Positions 44,733 to 54,080 of a DNA stretch of 64,000 nt are shown here, in pieces. A program made the translations under genes and the position numbers. This stretch comes from Ectothiorhodospira sp. BSL-9 (lineage in GTDB: Bacteria > Pseudomonadota > Gammaproteobacteria > Ectothiorhodospirales > Ectothiorhodospiraceae), in contig NZ_CP011994.1 of assembly GCF_001632845.1 (NCBI RefSeq), positions 3,296,001 to 3,360,000 of the forward strand. Direction: 5' to 3'. Under the pieces are notes generated by a model. That model was not told the origin of the DNA. It saw nothing but the letters and a program-made list of their open reading frames with translations, and did not search any database. The first letter of the stretch is position 1. Each line of letters opens with the position of its first letter.

Positions 44733-46270
44733 CGGGCACCTTTCACTTGGGCTGCATCCGGAACCACGCTGTCCAGTACTCGCGCCGAGGAGATCACCCC
44801 AGGCAAACCGGCGCCGGGATGTGTTCCGGCGCCCACCAGGTAGAGTCCCTTCACGTCCTCGCTCTTGTTGTGGGGCCGGAATCCTGCACTTTGCAGCATG
44901 ATCGGCTCCAGACCGAAGGCGGCTCCGCGGAAGGAGTTCAGGTCGTCCTGGAAGTACTGGGGGGTGATCATGTGGGAACTGATCACCTGCTGCTCCAGAT
45001 CGGGCAGTATGCTGGAAGATAGGAATTCGGAGATCTTGCGCCGATAGGGCTCGGCCTTTTCGGCCCAGTCCACACCGCTTTGCATGTGCGGGACCGGCGA
45101 GAGGACATAGAAGGTATCGCATCCCTCCGGCGCCAGGGAGGGATCGGTCTTGGTGGGCCGATGGAGATACAGGCTGAAGTCTTCTGCAAGGATCTTGCGC
45201 TGGAAGATGTCCTCGATGAGTTCCTTGTAGCGCGGCCCCAGGATGATGGAATGATGCGGTACGTCCTCGTAGCGCTTTTTCGTGCCGAAATACCATACGA
45301 ACAGGCTCATGGAGTAACGGGCCCGCTCAATGCGGTTGTTGGTCCAGCGCTGGCGGGCCGGCGGTGGCACCAGGTTGCGATAGGTGAAAGCGGAATCGGC
45401 ATTGGAGACGACGATGTCGGCGGCTATGGATTCGCCCGACTTCATGCGCACCCCGGTCACCCGCCCGGACTGTACATTGATGTTGGCCACTTCCTGGCCG
45501 CAGCGCACTTCGTTGCCCTGCCCCTGGATGAGGTCCACCAGACCTTCCACCAGGCGGCCCGTGCCGCCCATGGCGAAGTGCACGCCGTAGCGCCGCTCCA
45601 GATAGGAAATCAGACAGTAGACGGAGGTGGTACGGAAGGGATTACCCCCCACCAGCAGGGGATGGAAGCTCAGCACCTCGCGCAGCCGGGAGTTCTTGAT
45701 GTATTTGGCCACCATCCCGTACACGCTGCGATAACTCTGCAGCTTCACCAGGTCCGGGACCACCTTGACCATGTCCAGCATGGAATTGAAGGGGACATGC
45801 GCCAGATCCTCGAAGCCTACCTTGTAGTTGGCCTCGCTGGCCTTCATGTAGGCATCGTAACCTTCCAGATCATCGGGGGCGAAGCGTTTCACCTCCTCGC
45901 GCACCTTTTCCACGTCGGCCCAGTAGTTGAAGACCTCGCCATCATGAAAACGGATCTGGTAGAAGGGGTCCATGGGGCGCAGGTCAATGTCGTCTTCCAT
46001 GCGCCGACCGCAGAGTTGCCAGAGTTCCTCCAGCACGAAGGGTGCGGTGACGATGGTCGGCCCGGCATCGAACGTGAAACCGTCCTGGCGGAACACATAG
46101 GCGCGACCACCGGGGGCATCCAGCTTCTCCAGCACGGTCACCCGATAGCCGCGGGCACCGAGCCGGATGGCTGCCGCCAGCCCTCCAAAACCACTGCCAA
46201 TCACCACGGCATGCGGGCGGGTATCATCAACAGAAGGGGACGAGGTGGCAGGCTCGGCAACTGTGGTCAC
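44729..46270 (-). CDS. crtI: Phytoene desaturase
   Basis: FAD-dependent desaturation of phytoene to neurosporene or lycopene at the membrane. It has the FAD fingerprint V-I-G-S-G-F-G-G-L-A-A-A and E-K-L-D-A-P-G-G-R-A-Y near the N-terminus, F-D-A-G-P-T-I-V-T-A-P, and the C-terminal Y-L-V-G-A-G-T-H-P-G-A-G-L-P-G-V, typical of CrtI. Length is about 513 residues. I prefer GTG 46270, with AGGG seven bases upstream, over an in-frame TTG at 46276. The end overlaps the crtB start. Confidence 0.93.
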   Translation of the reverse strand: MTTVAEPATSSPSVDDTRPHAVVIGSGFGGLAAAIRLGARGYRVTVLEKLDAPGGRAYVFRQDGFTFDAGPTIVTAPFVLEELWQLCGRRMEDDIDLRPMDPFYQIRFHDGEVFNYWADVEKVREEVKRFAPDDLEGYDAYMKASEANYKVGFEDLAHVPFNSMLDMVKVVPDLVKLQSYRSVYGMVAKYIKNSRLREVLSFHPLLVGGNPFRTTSVYCLISYLERRYGVHFAMGGTGRLVEGLVDLIQGQGNEVRCGQEVANINVQSGRVTGVRMKSGESIAADIVVSNADSAFTYRNLVPPPARQRWTNNRIERARYSMSLFVWYFGTKKRYEDVPHHSIILGPRYKELIEDIFQRKILAEDFSLYLHRPTKTDPSLAPEGCDTFYVLSPVPHMQSGVDWAEKAEPYRRKISEFLSSSILPDLEQQVISSHMITPQYFQDDLNSFRGAAFGLEPIMLQSAGFRPHNKSEDVKGLYLVGAGTHPGAGLPGVISSARVLDSVVPDAAQVKGAR

Positions 46271-46286
46271 GGGCAACCCTATGAAG

Positions 46287-46304
46287 TGTAAGTCTTGGTT
46301 GGCA
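46287..46304. promoter_or_regulatory. TGTAAG-type operator before crtI
   Basis: TGTAAGTCTTGGTTGGCA, aligned base for base with the crtE/crtD and bchC sites at the TGTAAG end. On the minus strand it includes TACACT. It lies about 17 bases upstream of the crtI start. A further inverted repeat GTAAT-N8-ATTAC is at 46360-46377. Confidence 0.55.
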
Positions 46305-46386
46305 GTCTAGCAGGGGTCCCCACCCCTGACCAGACAGGATGCAGGCGTAAAATCCCCGAGTAATTGACTTCGATTACAAAGACGGA

Positions 46387-47289
46387 TCAAGACACCCCGA
46401 CAGGATCGCTGACCCCATGACGCGCCATCTGCTGCGCCAGCAGCGAGGGTCGCTCCTCATGGGCCAGATGCCCCAGCCCTGGCAACCGCAACAGGCTCGA
46501 CCCAAGCACACGGGTCTGCACCCTCAAGGCCTCGGAGAGGGGCACCATGCGATCCCGGTCACCAACAATCTGCGCCAGATCCACCGGCAACTGCGGCAGA
46601 TCCTCTGCCAGGGGTTGCAGATCCCAGTGATTCATCATCTTCAGCACCCCCGCCACATGCCCGGGATGGCGCATCAGGCGCCCGTAAAACTCGGTACCGC
46701 GCGGGTCCACCGTGGAGCCGGTGCCGCGTAACAAATCCTCCACCGCGCGCCGATCGGTAGCCCGCCAGGCCACCATCTGGGGCAGCATGGGCATCATGGA
46801 CAGCAGTCGTGCCACATTGGAAAACATCAGGGTGACGGCCCCCGGGAAGGGCAACATCACGCCATTGAGACTCATCAAGGTGCCCGGCCGGGCCCAGCCG
46901 TCCAGACACAGGCGCGCGCCCACGGCCGCCCCCGCAGAATGTCCCACAACCAAAGCAGGTCGTTCATCCAGGGCCTTCAGCAACCGCCCCAGGGCACAGG
47001 CCATACCGGGCAACGTGAAGGGGGCAGGATCATCATCCAGGGGGCGGGAGAAACCGTGCCCCGGCAGGTCCACAGCGACCACGGTATACTCACGGGCCAG
47101 CAAGGGCATCACATCCCGCCAACTATGGGTGCCGGCACCGGTGCCATGAATCAAAAGCACGCAGGGCCCTTTGCCCATATGCTGCACATGCCAGCGCACC
47201 CCGCCAGCGGTCACGAAGCGGCTGGACTGGCGGTTGGGCCAATCCTTGCCCTCCCGCTCCCAGTCGGGCCATTGGCTCGTGGCGATCAT
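46387..47289 (-). CDS. bchO: Alpha/beta hydrolase BchO
   Basis: A hydrolase always found with Mg-chelatase genes in purple bacteria, thought to act in bacteriochlorophyll synthesis; its exact reaction is not settled. The 300 residues show the oxyanion region H-G-T-G-A-G-T-H-S-W, the nucleophile elbow V-G-H-S-A-G-A-A-V-G and the catalytic His in L-P-G-L-G-H-L-A-H-E-E. I chose ATG 47289, 16 bases after the bchD stop; the longer reading overlaps bchD and is not real. Confidence 0.9.
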   Translation of the reverse strand: MIATSQWPDWEREGKDWPNRQSSRFVTAGGVRWHVQHMGKGPCVLLIHGTGAGTHSWRDVMPLLAREYTVVAVDLPGHGFSRPLDDDPAPFTLPGMACALGRLLKALDERPALVVGHSAGAAVGARLCLDGWARPGTLMSLNGVMLPFPGAVTLMFSNVARLLSMMPMLPQMVAWRATDRRAVEDLLRGTGSTVDPRGTEFYGRLMRHPGHVAGVLKMMNHWDLQPLAEDLPQLPVDLAQIVGDRDRMVPLSEALRVQTRVLGSSLLRLPGLGHLAHEERPSLLAQQMARHGVSDPVGVS

Positions 47290-47305
47290 GGCTTCAACAC
47301 TGCGA

Positions 47306-49102
47306 TCAACTGCTACTGGCCGTCTGGACTGCGCTGGACAGGGTGGCCGCATCGGCATGAGGCAATGGCAGATATTGCGCCTGCATCGCCATGGCCAACT
47401 CCTGGGCACTGCGCTGGGGCCGTGGTGAGGTATCCACCAGGATGATCTTGAATTGCTCCGCCGCCAGCTCCTTGGCCGCCCCGAGGGCATCCTCCGTCGC
47501 CTTGGTGCGTCCCTGACTGCCGTCCCGGGCAATATTGGCCCGACCGTCGGTCAGGAACACGGCCACGGGGGTTTCACCACGCCGCTTGACCGACTCGGCC
47601 AGTTCCCGCACCGCATCGATGGCAGACGCCAGTGGCGTGCCTCCGCCGCCGGGCAAACCCGCCAGGCTGCGTTTGGCGCGCACCAGTGAACGCGTGGGCG
47701 GCAGGAGCAGATCAGCCTCCGTGCCCCTGAAGGCAATCAAGCCCACCCGGTCACGACGGATATAGCAGTCCGCCAGCAGCAATTCCACGGCACCCTTGGC
47801 CTCGGCAAGTCGATGCAGCGCAGCCGAACCCGAGGCGTCCACCGCAAAGATGGTGGTGGTCTCGGTGCGCTGCTTGAAACGGGTGATGCGGAAGTCATCC
47901 CGGCGTACATGCACCCGCAGGCTCTTGGTAGAACTGCCATCGGCCAGGGCCTGTGCCCGCCGCAGTGGCTGCCAGGGGGCAGCGGCACGCAGGGTTTCAA
48001 TCACATTCAATCGGGCGCCGGCCCGCAATTCCCCGCGGCGGGTGCCGATGGGACGACCACGGCGGTTACCCTGCTGCAGCGCACCGGCCTTGCCGGCGGC
48101 AGAAGAACGGGAACGGGCACCCAACCCGGCTTGCAACTGTGCCAGCAAGCCCGCCGGCAACGAGGCCTTGGCGGCTTCCAGCACACGATCCTCCAGGGGC
48201 TTGTCCAGTTCTGCCGGGTCCTGATCTTCCTGGTTCTCCTGGTTCTGCTCCTCCTCCGGTGGCTCCTCCGGCGGTGGCGGCTCCTGCTCCTCGGGCATGT
48301 CGTCCTCGGAGGGTGGCAACATGGTGGCCCGGGGGGCCAGCACCAGGCGTGCAGCCAGGGCCGCATCCTCTTCCGATACCTGTTCCCGACCGTCCAGCGC
48401 TGCGGCCGCGCGGGCTGCGCGCAGGGCCAGGAACGGCACCCGCAGGGAGGCGATGCCCAGGGCCCGGGCCGTGCCACACAGGGCCTCCAGAATCTTGTCG
48501 CTCACTTCTACAGTGGGCAGGAATTCCCGGGCCCGGCTCACGTCTTCGCTGGTCCACAGGGGCTCGTCCATATCGCGCACGGCGATGGGAATCAGGTTCA
48601 TATGGAAGGCGAGCCGGTCCATCAGGACATCGGGCACCTGCTCTTCCTCGGACATCCCCTCATCCAAAGCCACCACCCCGAACCGGGTGGGTACACGCAT
48701 TCCCAGCCCATCCCGCTCCAGGACCACCTCATGGGCATCCATCACCGCCGCCACCCGGCCGGCCGTGGACGAGGTCAGCCGCTCTGCCATGGCCATGACC
48801 GCCACACCGCCGTCACATTCAGCCAGCAGGCCTCGTTCAGCAATGGGTTTTCCCGCCTTGAGCGTGGCGGCCAGATCCAGACCACCCAGCAGGCGGCCAT
48901 CGGCGATATGCAGGGGCAGACGCCGCATGGGCGCCTTGTCGGGCAACAACTGTCGCAGCTGTTCCAGCCAGCGGTCACGCACCGGACCGGCATGGGCACG
49001 CACCGCCACGCCGCCGCAACCTGCGGGATCCACGGCAAACAGACCGCCGGCGATGCTGGCCAATGCCCACGGCGTGAGTTCGGGGGCCATGGTTTCGGTC
49101 AT
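47306..49102 (-). CDS. bchD: Mg-chelatase subunit D
   Basis: Platform subunit that couples the BchI ATPase to BchH for Mg insertion into protoporphyrin IX. The 598 residues have a degenerate AAA+ N-terminal half. An acidic Pro/Glu/Gln-rich linker follows (P-P-P-P-E-E-P-P-E-E-E-Q-N-Q). The C-terminal von Willebrand A domain has the metal site D-A-S-G-S in I-F-A-V-D-A-S-G-S-A-A and T-D-G-R-A-N-I-A-R-D. The start overlaps the bchI stop (ATGA). Confidence 0.95.
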   Translation of the reverse strand: MTETMAPELTPWALASIAGGLFAVDPAGCGGVAVRAHAGPVRDRWLEQLRQLLPDKAPMRRLPLHIADGRLLGGLDLAATLKAGKPIAERGLLAECDGGVAVMAMAERLTSSTAGRVAAVMDAHEVVLERDGLGMRVPTRFGVVALDEGMSEEEQVPDVLMDRLAFHMNLIPIAVRDMDEPLWTSEDVSRAREFLPTVEVSDKILEALCGTARALGIASLRVPFLALRAARAAAALDGREQVSEEDAALAARLVLAPRATMLPPSEDDMPEEQEPPPPEEPPEEEQNQENQEDQDPAELDKPLEDRVLEAAKASLPAGLLAQLQAGLGARSRSSAAGKAGALQQGNRRGRPIGTRRGELRAGARLNVIETLRAAAPWQPLRRAQALADGSSTKSLRVHVRRDDFRITRFKQRTETTTIFAVDASGSAALHRLAEAKGAVELLLADCYIRRDRVGLIAFRGTEADLLLPPTRSLVRAKRSLAGLPGGGGTPLASAIDAVRELAESVKRRGETPVAVFLTDGRANIARDGSQGRTKATEDALGAAKELAAEQFKIILVDTSPRPQRSAQELAMAMQAQYLPLPHADAATLSSAVQTASSS

Positions 49103-50124
49103 GCGCCGAACAGCTCCTCGATGGCACGCCCCACACGCACGGAGGAACCGGCGTCATCCAGCGGGTTACGGCGCAGGCGATGCCGCAGGGCCGGCGGTGC
49201 CACGCGCTTGAGATGCTCATCGGTCACCTCCTTGTCACCCTCGAAGGCTGCCAGTCCGCGAGCGGCACGGATCAGGGTGAGTTCACCGCGCAGACCGTCG
49301 GTCCCCAGGGCCAGGCAAAGCTGGGCAGCCCGCTCCAGGGCGGCATCGGGCACCACCACCTCCGGCAGGAGGTCACGGCCGGCCGTGATTCTCTTGCGCA
49401 GTTCCGCATCTTCCTTCTCGAAGCGCTTGGTGAAGCCCTCAGGATCCTTTTCGAAGGCGTCACGACGCCGCACCACCTCGATACGGGTGGGCAGATCCTC
49501 GGGGGTGCTGATCTCCACGGAGAGCCCGAAGCGATCCAGCAACTGCGGACGCAGTTCACCCTCTTCCGGGTTCCCACTGCCGATGAGCACGAACTTGGCG
49601 GGATGGCGCACACTCAGCCCTTCACGCTCCACCACGTTCTCGCCGGAGGCGGCCACATCCAGCAGCAGGTCCACCAGATGGTCTTCCAACAGGTTGACCT
49701 CATCAATGTACAGGAAGCCTCGGTGGGCACGGGCCAGCAGGCCCGGCTCGAAGGCCTTCTCCCCCTGCGTGAGGGCTCGTTCCAGATCCAGGGCACCCAC
49801 GACGCGGTCCTCGGTCACACCCAGCGGCATATCCACCACGGGAACCGGCACCTGGCGGGTCTTGGGTTTATCCTTGGCATCGGGCCCATCACAAACCTTG
49901 CACAGACCCGCCTGCTTACCCGGAGCACAACCATAGGGACAGTTGACCACCGCCTCCATGGGCGGCAACAGGGCTGCCAGGGCGCGTACCGTGGTGGATT
50001 TGCCGGTACCCCGATCCCCGAACACCAGCACTCCGCCGATACTCGGATCAATGGCGGAGATAAGGATGGCGAGCTTCATCTCGTCCTGCGCGACAATCGC
50101 CGAAAACGGAAACGTCAAAGCCAT
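49099..50124 (-). CDS. bchI: Mg-chelatase ATPase subunit I
   Basis: AAA+ motor of Mg-chelatase. The 341 residues start F-P-F-S-A-I-V-A-Q-D-E-M-K-L-A. Walker A G-D-R-G-T-G-K-S-T is at residues 36-44. The Cys-containing N-C-P-Y-G-C-A-P-G-K insertion is typical of BchI/ChlI. Walker B and sensor regions follow in F-L-Y-I-D-E-V-N-L-L and L-I-G-S-G-N-P-E-E-G. ATG 50124 gives the standard length. It is the first gene of the bchI-bchD-bchO-crtI-crtB minus-strand array. Confidence 0.95.
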   Translation of the reverse strand: MALTFPFSAIVAQDEMKLAILISAIDPSIGGVLVFGDRGTGKSTTVRALAALLPPMEAVVNCPYGCAPGKQAGLCKVCDGPDAKDKPKTRQVPVPVVDMPLGVTEDRVVGALDLERALTQGEKAFEPGLLARAHRGFLYIDEVNLLEDHLVDLLLDVAASGENVVEREGLSVRHPAKFVLIGSGNPEEGELRPQLLDRFGLSVEISTPEDLPTRIEVVRRRDAFEKDPEGFTKRFEKEDAELRKRITAGRDLLPEVVVPDAALERAAQLCLALGTDGLRGELTLIRAARGLAAFEGDKEVTDEHLKRVAPPALRHRLRRNPLDDAGSSVRVGRAIEELFGA

Positions 50125-50366
50125 AGTCTGTTTGTTCTGCCTTAGGTAGCGGCCGTGCACGGAAACACCCATGCCTCTGCCGGTTTTGAGGTGCGATGCG
50201 GGGGCGATCTTAACAGACCCTCCCGGCGGTGCGTACCGAGCATACCCCTGCGCCGCAGCGTAAAGCCGGTAATGTTCCCCCAAACGACGTAAAAAAACAA
50301 AGGCAACTCCCGCCGCGCCGGTGGCAAATCACAACCAACTTGACGGGGGTCAGGGGCTTCCCTCCT

Positions 50367-50873
50367 CTATTCCTCTTCCAGATCGCCCCAGCGCAGGCGC
50401 AGGCGCATCATGCCACCTCCGTAAGGGTCGGTCTCACCGGATAACATGCCATAGGGCAAAAACCCCAACTCGTAGAAGAACAGGGTGGCCGGCAAGTTGC
50501 GGGAGGAAACCCGGACATGCATCTCCCGGGAGCGATGATGCTCGAAGGCCCTTTGGACCAGATGACGCAGCACCCTCGCCCCCACGCCTCGCCCGCGATA
50601 GTCGGGGTGCACGATCAGGTGCCGCAAAAAACCGTACCCCCCGGGCTGCATCCTGCCCAGACCGCCAAAGGCGATCACCCGTCCCCGGTAGACACCGACG
50701 ACGGTTTCCGAACACCGAGTGATGCAGTCCTGCAAGCCTGCATCATGCAGGGGCCGGGGAGCATCGGGGAAGGCCCAGACGACCTCCTCACCGCTGCATG
50801 GCAAGCGCCGCAAGGCCGTACTGTCCTCGACCGATGCGGCCCGCAAGTCAAGATATGCCGGGTGATACCACAT
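50367..50873 (-). CDS. GNAT-family N-acetyltransferase
   Basis: A 168-residue acetyltransferase. The acetyl-CoA site is seen in H-L-I-V-H-P-D-Y-R-G-R-G-V-G-A-R-V-L (motif A, R-G-x-G-V-G), followed by A-T-L-F-F-Y-E-L-G-F (motif B). The acceptor is unknown. It lies between bchI and the divergent hpnC, with about 240 bases of apparently non-coding DNA on the bchI side. Confidence 0.82.
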   Translation of the reverse strand: MWYHPAYLDLRAASVEDSTALRRLPCSGEEVVWAFPDAPRPLHDAGLQDCITRCSETVVGVYRGRVIAFGGLGRMQPGGYGFLRHLIVHPDYRGRGVGARVLRHLVQRAFEHHRSREMHVRVSSRNLPATLFFYELGFLPYGMLSGETDPYGGGMMRLRLRWGDLEEE

Positions 50874-50970
50874 CGGAATGCTTCATCTCTTTGTCCAAGG
50901 AACCCATTGATCTCTTCCCGCCATTGGCCATGGTAAACTCCACGCCATTTGAACCATGCCCGGTGGGAGC

Positions 50971-51846
50971 ATGCACGCTGTCAGCCAGAATGTGGAACAG
51001 GCCTACCGCGAATGTCTGCGTCAGGCCCATGGCCATTACGAAAACTTCCCGGTGGCCTCGCGCCTGCTTCCAGCCCATCTGCGCAGGCCGGTCGCCGCGA
51101 TCTACAGTTTTGCCCGCCGCGGAGACGACCTGGCGGACGAGGGTGAGCGCCCCGCCGAAGAACGCCTGCGGGCATTGGATGACCTGGCAAAACAGGTCGA
51201 TGCCGCCGCCGCGGGTGAGCCGGATGACGACCCCACCTTCATCGCCCTGGCCCATGCCATCCGGACCTTCCACCTCCCCGTGGGGCTGTTCCATGATCTG
51301 CTCACCGCATTTCGTCAGGATGTGACCACTCACCGTTACGCCACCTTCGGCGATGTGGTCCAGTACTGCCGGTGCTCTGCCAACCCGGTGGGGCGACTGC
51401 TCCTGCACCTGAGCGGCCAGGCCGACCCCAGGCGCCTGGCGCTGTCCGACGCGGTTTGCACCAGCTTGCAACTCATCAACTTCTACCAGGACCTGGCCCA
51501 GGATTACCACGAAATGGGGCGCATCTACATACCGCAGGAGGAAATGCAGGCCTTCGGGGTCACCGAGGCCCATTTCCGCGATCGGATCACCGATGATGCC
51601 TTCCGAAAACTCATGTGCAAGCAGTTCCAGCGCGCCGATCAGTTGCTACGCAGCGGCGCACCACTGGGGGCCATGCTGCCCGGTCGCGTGGGACTGGAGA
51701 TCCGCCTGATCATCGTGGCCGGCGCCCGGGTGGTCTGGCATCTGAAGCGCCAGCAGAAGGACCTGTTCTCCCGTCCACGCCTGGGCAGCCGGGATTACCT
51801 GGTCATCCTCCGGGACGGACTGCTGCACGGGCGCCTGCCCGTATAA
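50971..51846 (+). CDS. hpnC: Squalene synthase HpnC (hydroxysqualene-forming half)
   Basis: Member of the trans-isoprenyl diphosphate synthase family that converts presqualene diphosphate to hydroxysqualene in the three-gene bacterial route. The 291 residues have N-F-P-V-A-S-R-L-L-P near the N-terminus, the first Asp motif A-R-R-G-D-D-L-A-D-E-G and the second N-F-Y-Q-D-L-A-Q-D-Y, then G-R-I-Y-I-P. ATG 50971 follows GGTGGGAG. It is followed by hpnD after 45 bases. Confidence 0.92.
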   Translation: MHAVSQNVEQAYRECLRQAHGHYENFPVASRLLPAHLRRPVAAIYSFARRGDDLADEGERPAEERLRALDDLAKQVDAAAAGEPDDDPTFIALAHAIRTFHLPVGLFHDLLTAFRQDVTTHRYATFGDVVQYCRCSANPVGRLLLHLSGQADPRRLALSDAVCTSLQLINFYQDLAQDYHEMGRIYIPQEEMQAFGVTEAHFRDRITDDAFRKLMCKQFQRADQLLRSGAPLGAMLPGRVGLEIRLIIVAGARVVWHLKRQQKDLFSRPRLGSRDYLVILRDGLLHGRLPV

Positions 51847-51891
51847 CAGGTATGGTAGTTTACGCATTCACCGCCCAAGCGAACCAGATCC

Positions 51892-52755
51892 ATGACTCCC
51901 GATCAGTATTGCCAGGAAAAGGCCGCCGCTAGCGGATCCAGCTTCTACTACAGCTTTTTGTTCCTGCCGCCGGAACGCCGCCGGGCCATCACCGCGCTCT
52001 ACGCCTTCTGCCGGGAGGTGGATGATGTGGTGGACGAATGCCAGGATCCGGCCGTGGCCCGGGCCAAGCTGGACTGGTGGCGGGATCAGGTATCGGAAAC
52101 CTTCGGCGGCCAGCCGTCCCATCCGGTTTGCCAGGCCCTGCAACCCTGCATTGAGCGCTTCAACCTCCCGGAGGAGCACTTCCGGGAGATCATTGACGGC
52201 ATGCAGATGGACCTGGAATTCGACGCCTACCCCACCTTCACCGAACTGTCGCTTTATTGCTACCGCGTCGCCTCGGTGGTGGGGCTCATGTCTGCCGAGA
52301 TCTTCGGCTACGAGGACCGCAAGACCGCCCGCTACGCCCACGATCTGGGCATGGCCTTCCAGCTGACCAACATCCTGCGTGATGTACTGGAAGACGCCCG
52401 CCGTGGCCGCATCTATATCCCGCTGGACGAACTGGAGCGCTTTGGCGTTCAGCCCGCGGACCTGCAACGACCTCAGACCTCGGAGCGGCTGCGGAGCCTG
52501 TTTGCCTTCCAGGCCGACCGGGCACGCGACTATTACCGGCGCGCCTTCGAGCACCTGCCCGAGACCGACCGCCATGCCCAGCGCAGCGGCATCATCATGG
52601 CCGCCATCTACCGCACCCTGCTGGACGAGATCGCCGCCGACGGTTACCGGGTACTGGAACAGCGTGTCCGGCTGACGCCCGTGCGCAAGCTCTGGATTGC
52701 CTGGCGGACCGCGCGGCGGGAAAAACGTCTTCACCGCAAGGCCATGAAGGGATGA
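51892..52755 (+). CDS. hpnD: Presqualene diphosphate synthase HpnD
   Basis: Condenses two farnesyl diphosphates to presqualene diphosphate. It has S-S-F-Y-Y-S-F-L-F-L-P, the first motif F-C-R-E-V-D-D-V-V-D-E-C and the second N-I-L-R-D-V-L-E-D-A-R-R-G-R-I-Y-I-P. Length is 287 residues. The stop overlaps the hpnE start by 4 bases (ATGA). Confidence 0.93.
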   Translation: MTPDQYCQEKAAASGSSFYYSFLFLPPERRRAITALYAFCREVDDVVDECQDPAVARAKLDWWRDQVSETFGGQPSHPVCQALQPCIERFNLPEEHFREIIDGMQMDLEFDAYPTFTELSLYCYRVASVVGLMSAEIFGYEDRKTARYAHDLGMAFQLTNILRDVLEDARRGRIYIPLDELERFGVQPADLQRPQTSERLRSLFAFQADRARDYYRRAFEHLPETDRHAQRSGIIMAAIYRTLLDEIAADGYRVLEQRVRLTPVRKLWIAWRTARREKRLHRKAMKG

Positions 52756-54080
52756 CCCAGCACGACATCTGCATCGTCGGTGGCGGCTGGGCCGGACTCT
52801 CCGCCGCCGTACGCCTCACCGAGGCGGGACACCAGGTCACCGTGCTGGAGGCCGCCCGACGCCTGGGTGGGCGCGCGCGTCGCGTGGATATGGACGGCAT
52901 GCCCCTGGACAATGGCCAGCATTTGCTGCTGGGCGCCTATGAGCACACCCTCAGGCTGATGAAGGCGCTGGGCATGGAAGAGTCCCGCGCCTTCGTGCGC
53001 CTGCCCCTGGACCTGAACATGCGCGAGGCCGGCTCCCCGGGAATCGGCCTGGCCAGCTTCTATTTGCCCGCGCCCCTGCACCTCCTGGCCGGACTGCTCA
53101 GCGCCCGTGGCATGCAGGGGCGTGACCGGCTGCGCGCCCTCCCCGGCCTGGCCCGACTGATGCGCTGGCAGCAGGCCGAGGACATCTCCGTCAGCCGCCT
53201 GCTGCACGAACACGGACAGCCGGACGCCCTGGTACGCGGTCTGTGGGAACCCCTATGCCTGGCCACCCTGAATACCCCGCCCACGGAGGCCTCGGCCCGG
53301 CTGTTCTGCGCGGTGCTGCGCGGCGCGTTCTCGGGTCACCGCAGTCATGCGGATCTGCTGATTCCCAGGGTGAGCCTGGGCGATTGCCTGCCGGAGCCCG
53401 CCCGCCAGTGGATCGAGGAGCGTGGCGGAACACTCCGCACGGGCGCGCATGTGCGGGGCATCACCGCAACAAGCACGGGTTTCACTCTCGCCCTGCGTGA
53501 TGGCCAGACGCTGGACGCCCGTCAGGTGGTCCTGGCCACAGCACACCCTGCCGCCGTCCGCCTGCTCAAGCCTCTGTCCGGCCTGACGGATATCACCCAG
53601 GGTCTCGAGGATCTGGGAACCGAACCCATCTGCACCGTTTATCTGCAGTATCCCGAATCGGTGCGTCTGCAGACGCCCTTTTTCGGCATGCTGGGCACCA
53701 CTGGCCAATGGACCTTCGACCGCCGCGTCACGGGCCAGCCCGGACTGATGGCCGTGGTTGTCTCGGCTTCGGGGCCGCACATGCGAATGGACAACCAGGC
53801 ACTGGCGGCCCAGGTGCGGGCAGAATTGCACATGCTGTTCCCGGACTGGCCTTTTCCGGAAAAAAGCTGGGTGATCCGTGAAAAGCAGGCCACCTTCCGG
53901 GCCAGCGTGGACTGCGACCGGCTGCGCCCGGGCAACGCCACGCCACAACCGGGCCTGTGGCTGGCCGGTGACTACACCGATACCGGCCTGCCCGCAACAC
54001 TCGAGGGGGCCGTGATCAGTGGTTTACAATGCGCCCAGGCCATCCTTCAACAGACCCCAGCCACAACGGAAGCGCAATGA
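52752..54080 (+). CDS. hpnE: Hydroxysqualene dehydroxylase HpnE
   Basis: FAD enzyme that removes the hydroxyl group from hydroxysqualene to give squalene. FAD fingerprint I-V-G-G-G-W-A-G-L-S-A-A at residues 7-18, then E-A-A-R-R-L-G-G-R-A-R and L-D-N-G-Q-H-L-L-L-G-A-Y, typical of HpnE. The C-terminus has L-A-G-D-Y-T-D-T-G-L-P-A-T-L-E-G-A. Length is 442 residues. Both ends overlap neighbours, indicating a coupled hpnCDE operon. No squalene-hopene cyclase is in the window. Confidence 0.92.
   Translation: MTQHDICIVGGGWAGLSAAVRLTEAGHQVTVLEAARRLGGRARRVDMDGMPLDNGQHLLLGAYEHTLRLMKALGMEESRAFVRLPLDLNMREAGSPGIGLASFYLPAPLHLLAGLLSARGMQGRDRLRALPGLARLMRWQQAEDISVSRLLHEHGQPDALVRGLWEPLCLATLNTPPTEASARLFCAVLRGAFSGHRSHADLLIPRVSLGDCLPEPARQWIEERGGTLRTGAHVRGITATSTGFTLALRDGQTLDARQVVLATAHPAAVRLLKPLSGLTDITQGLEDLGTEPICTVYLQYPESVRLQTPFFGMLGTTGQWTFDRRVTGQPGLMAVVVSASGPHMRMDNQALAAQVRAELHMLFPDWPFPEKSWVIREKQATFRASVDCDRLRPGNATPQPGLWLAGDYTDTGLPATLEGAVISGLQCAQAILQQTPATTEAQ

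Noticed and set aside
45080-46291. A 403-codon plus-strand open frame over crtI
   Set aside because: Antisense of crtI; no recognisable domain and no ribosome-binding site.
47813-49936. A 707-codon plus-strand open frame over bchD and bchI
   Set aside because: Spans the antisense of two well-defined Mg-chelatase genes; composition is typical of shadow frames in high-GC DNA.
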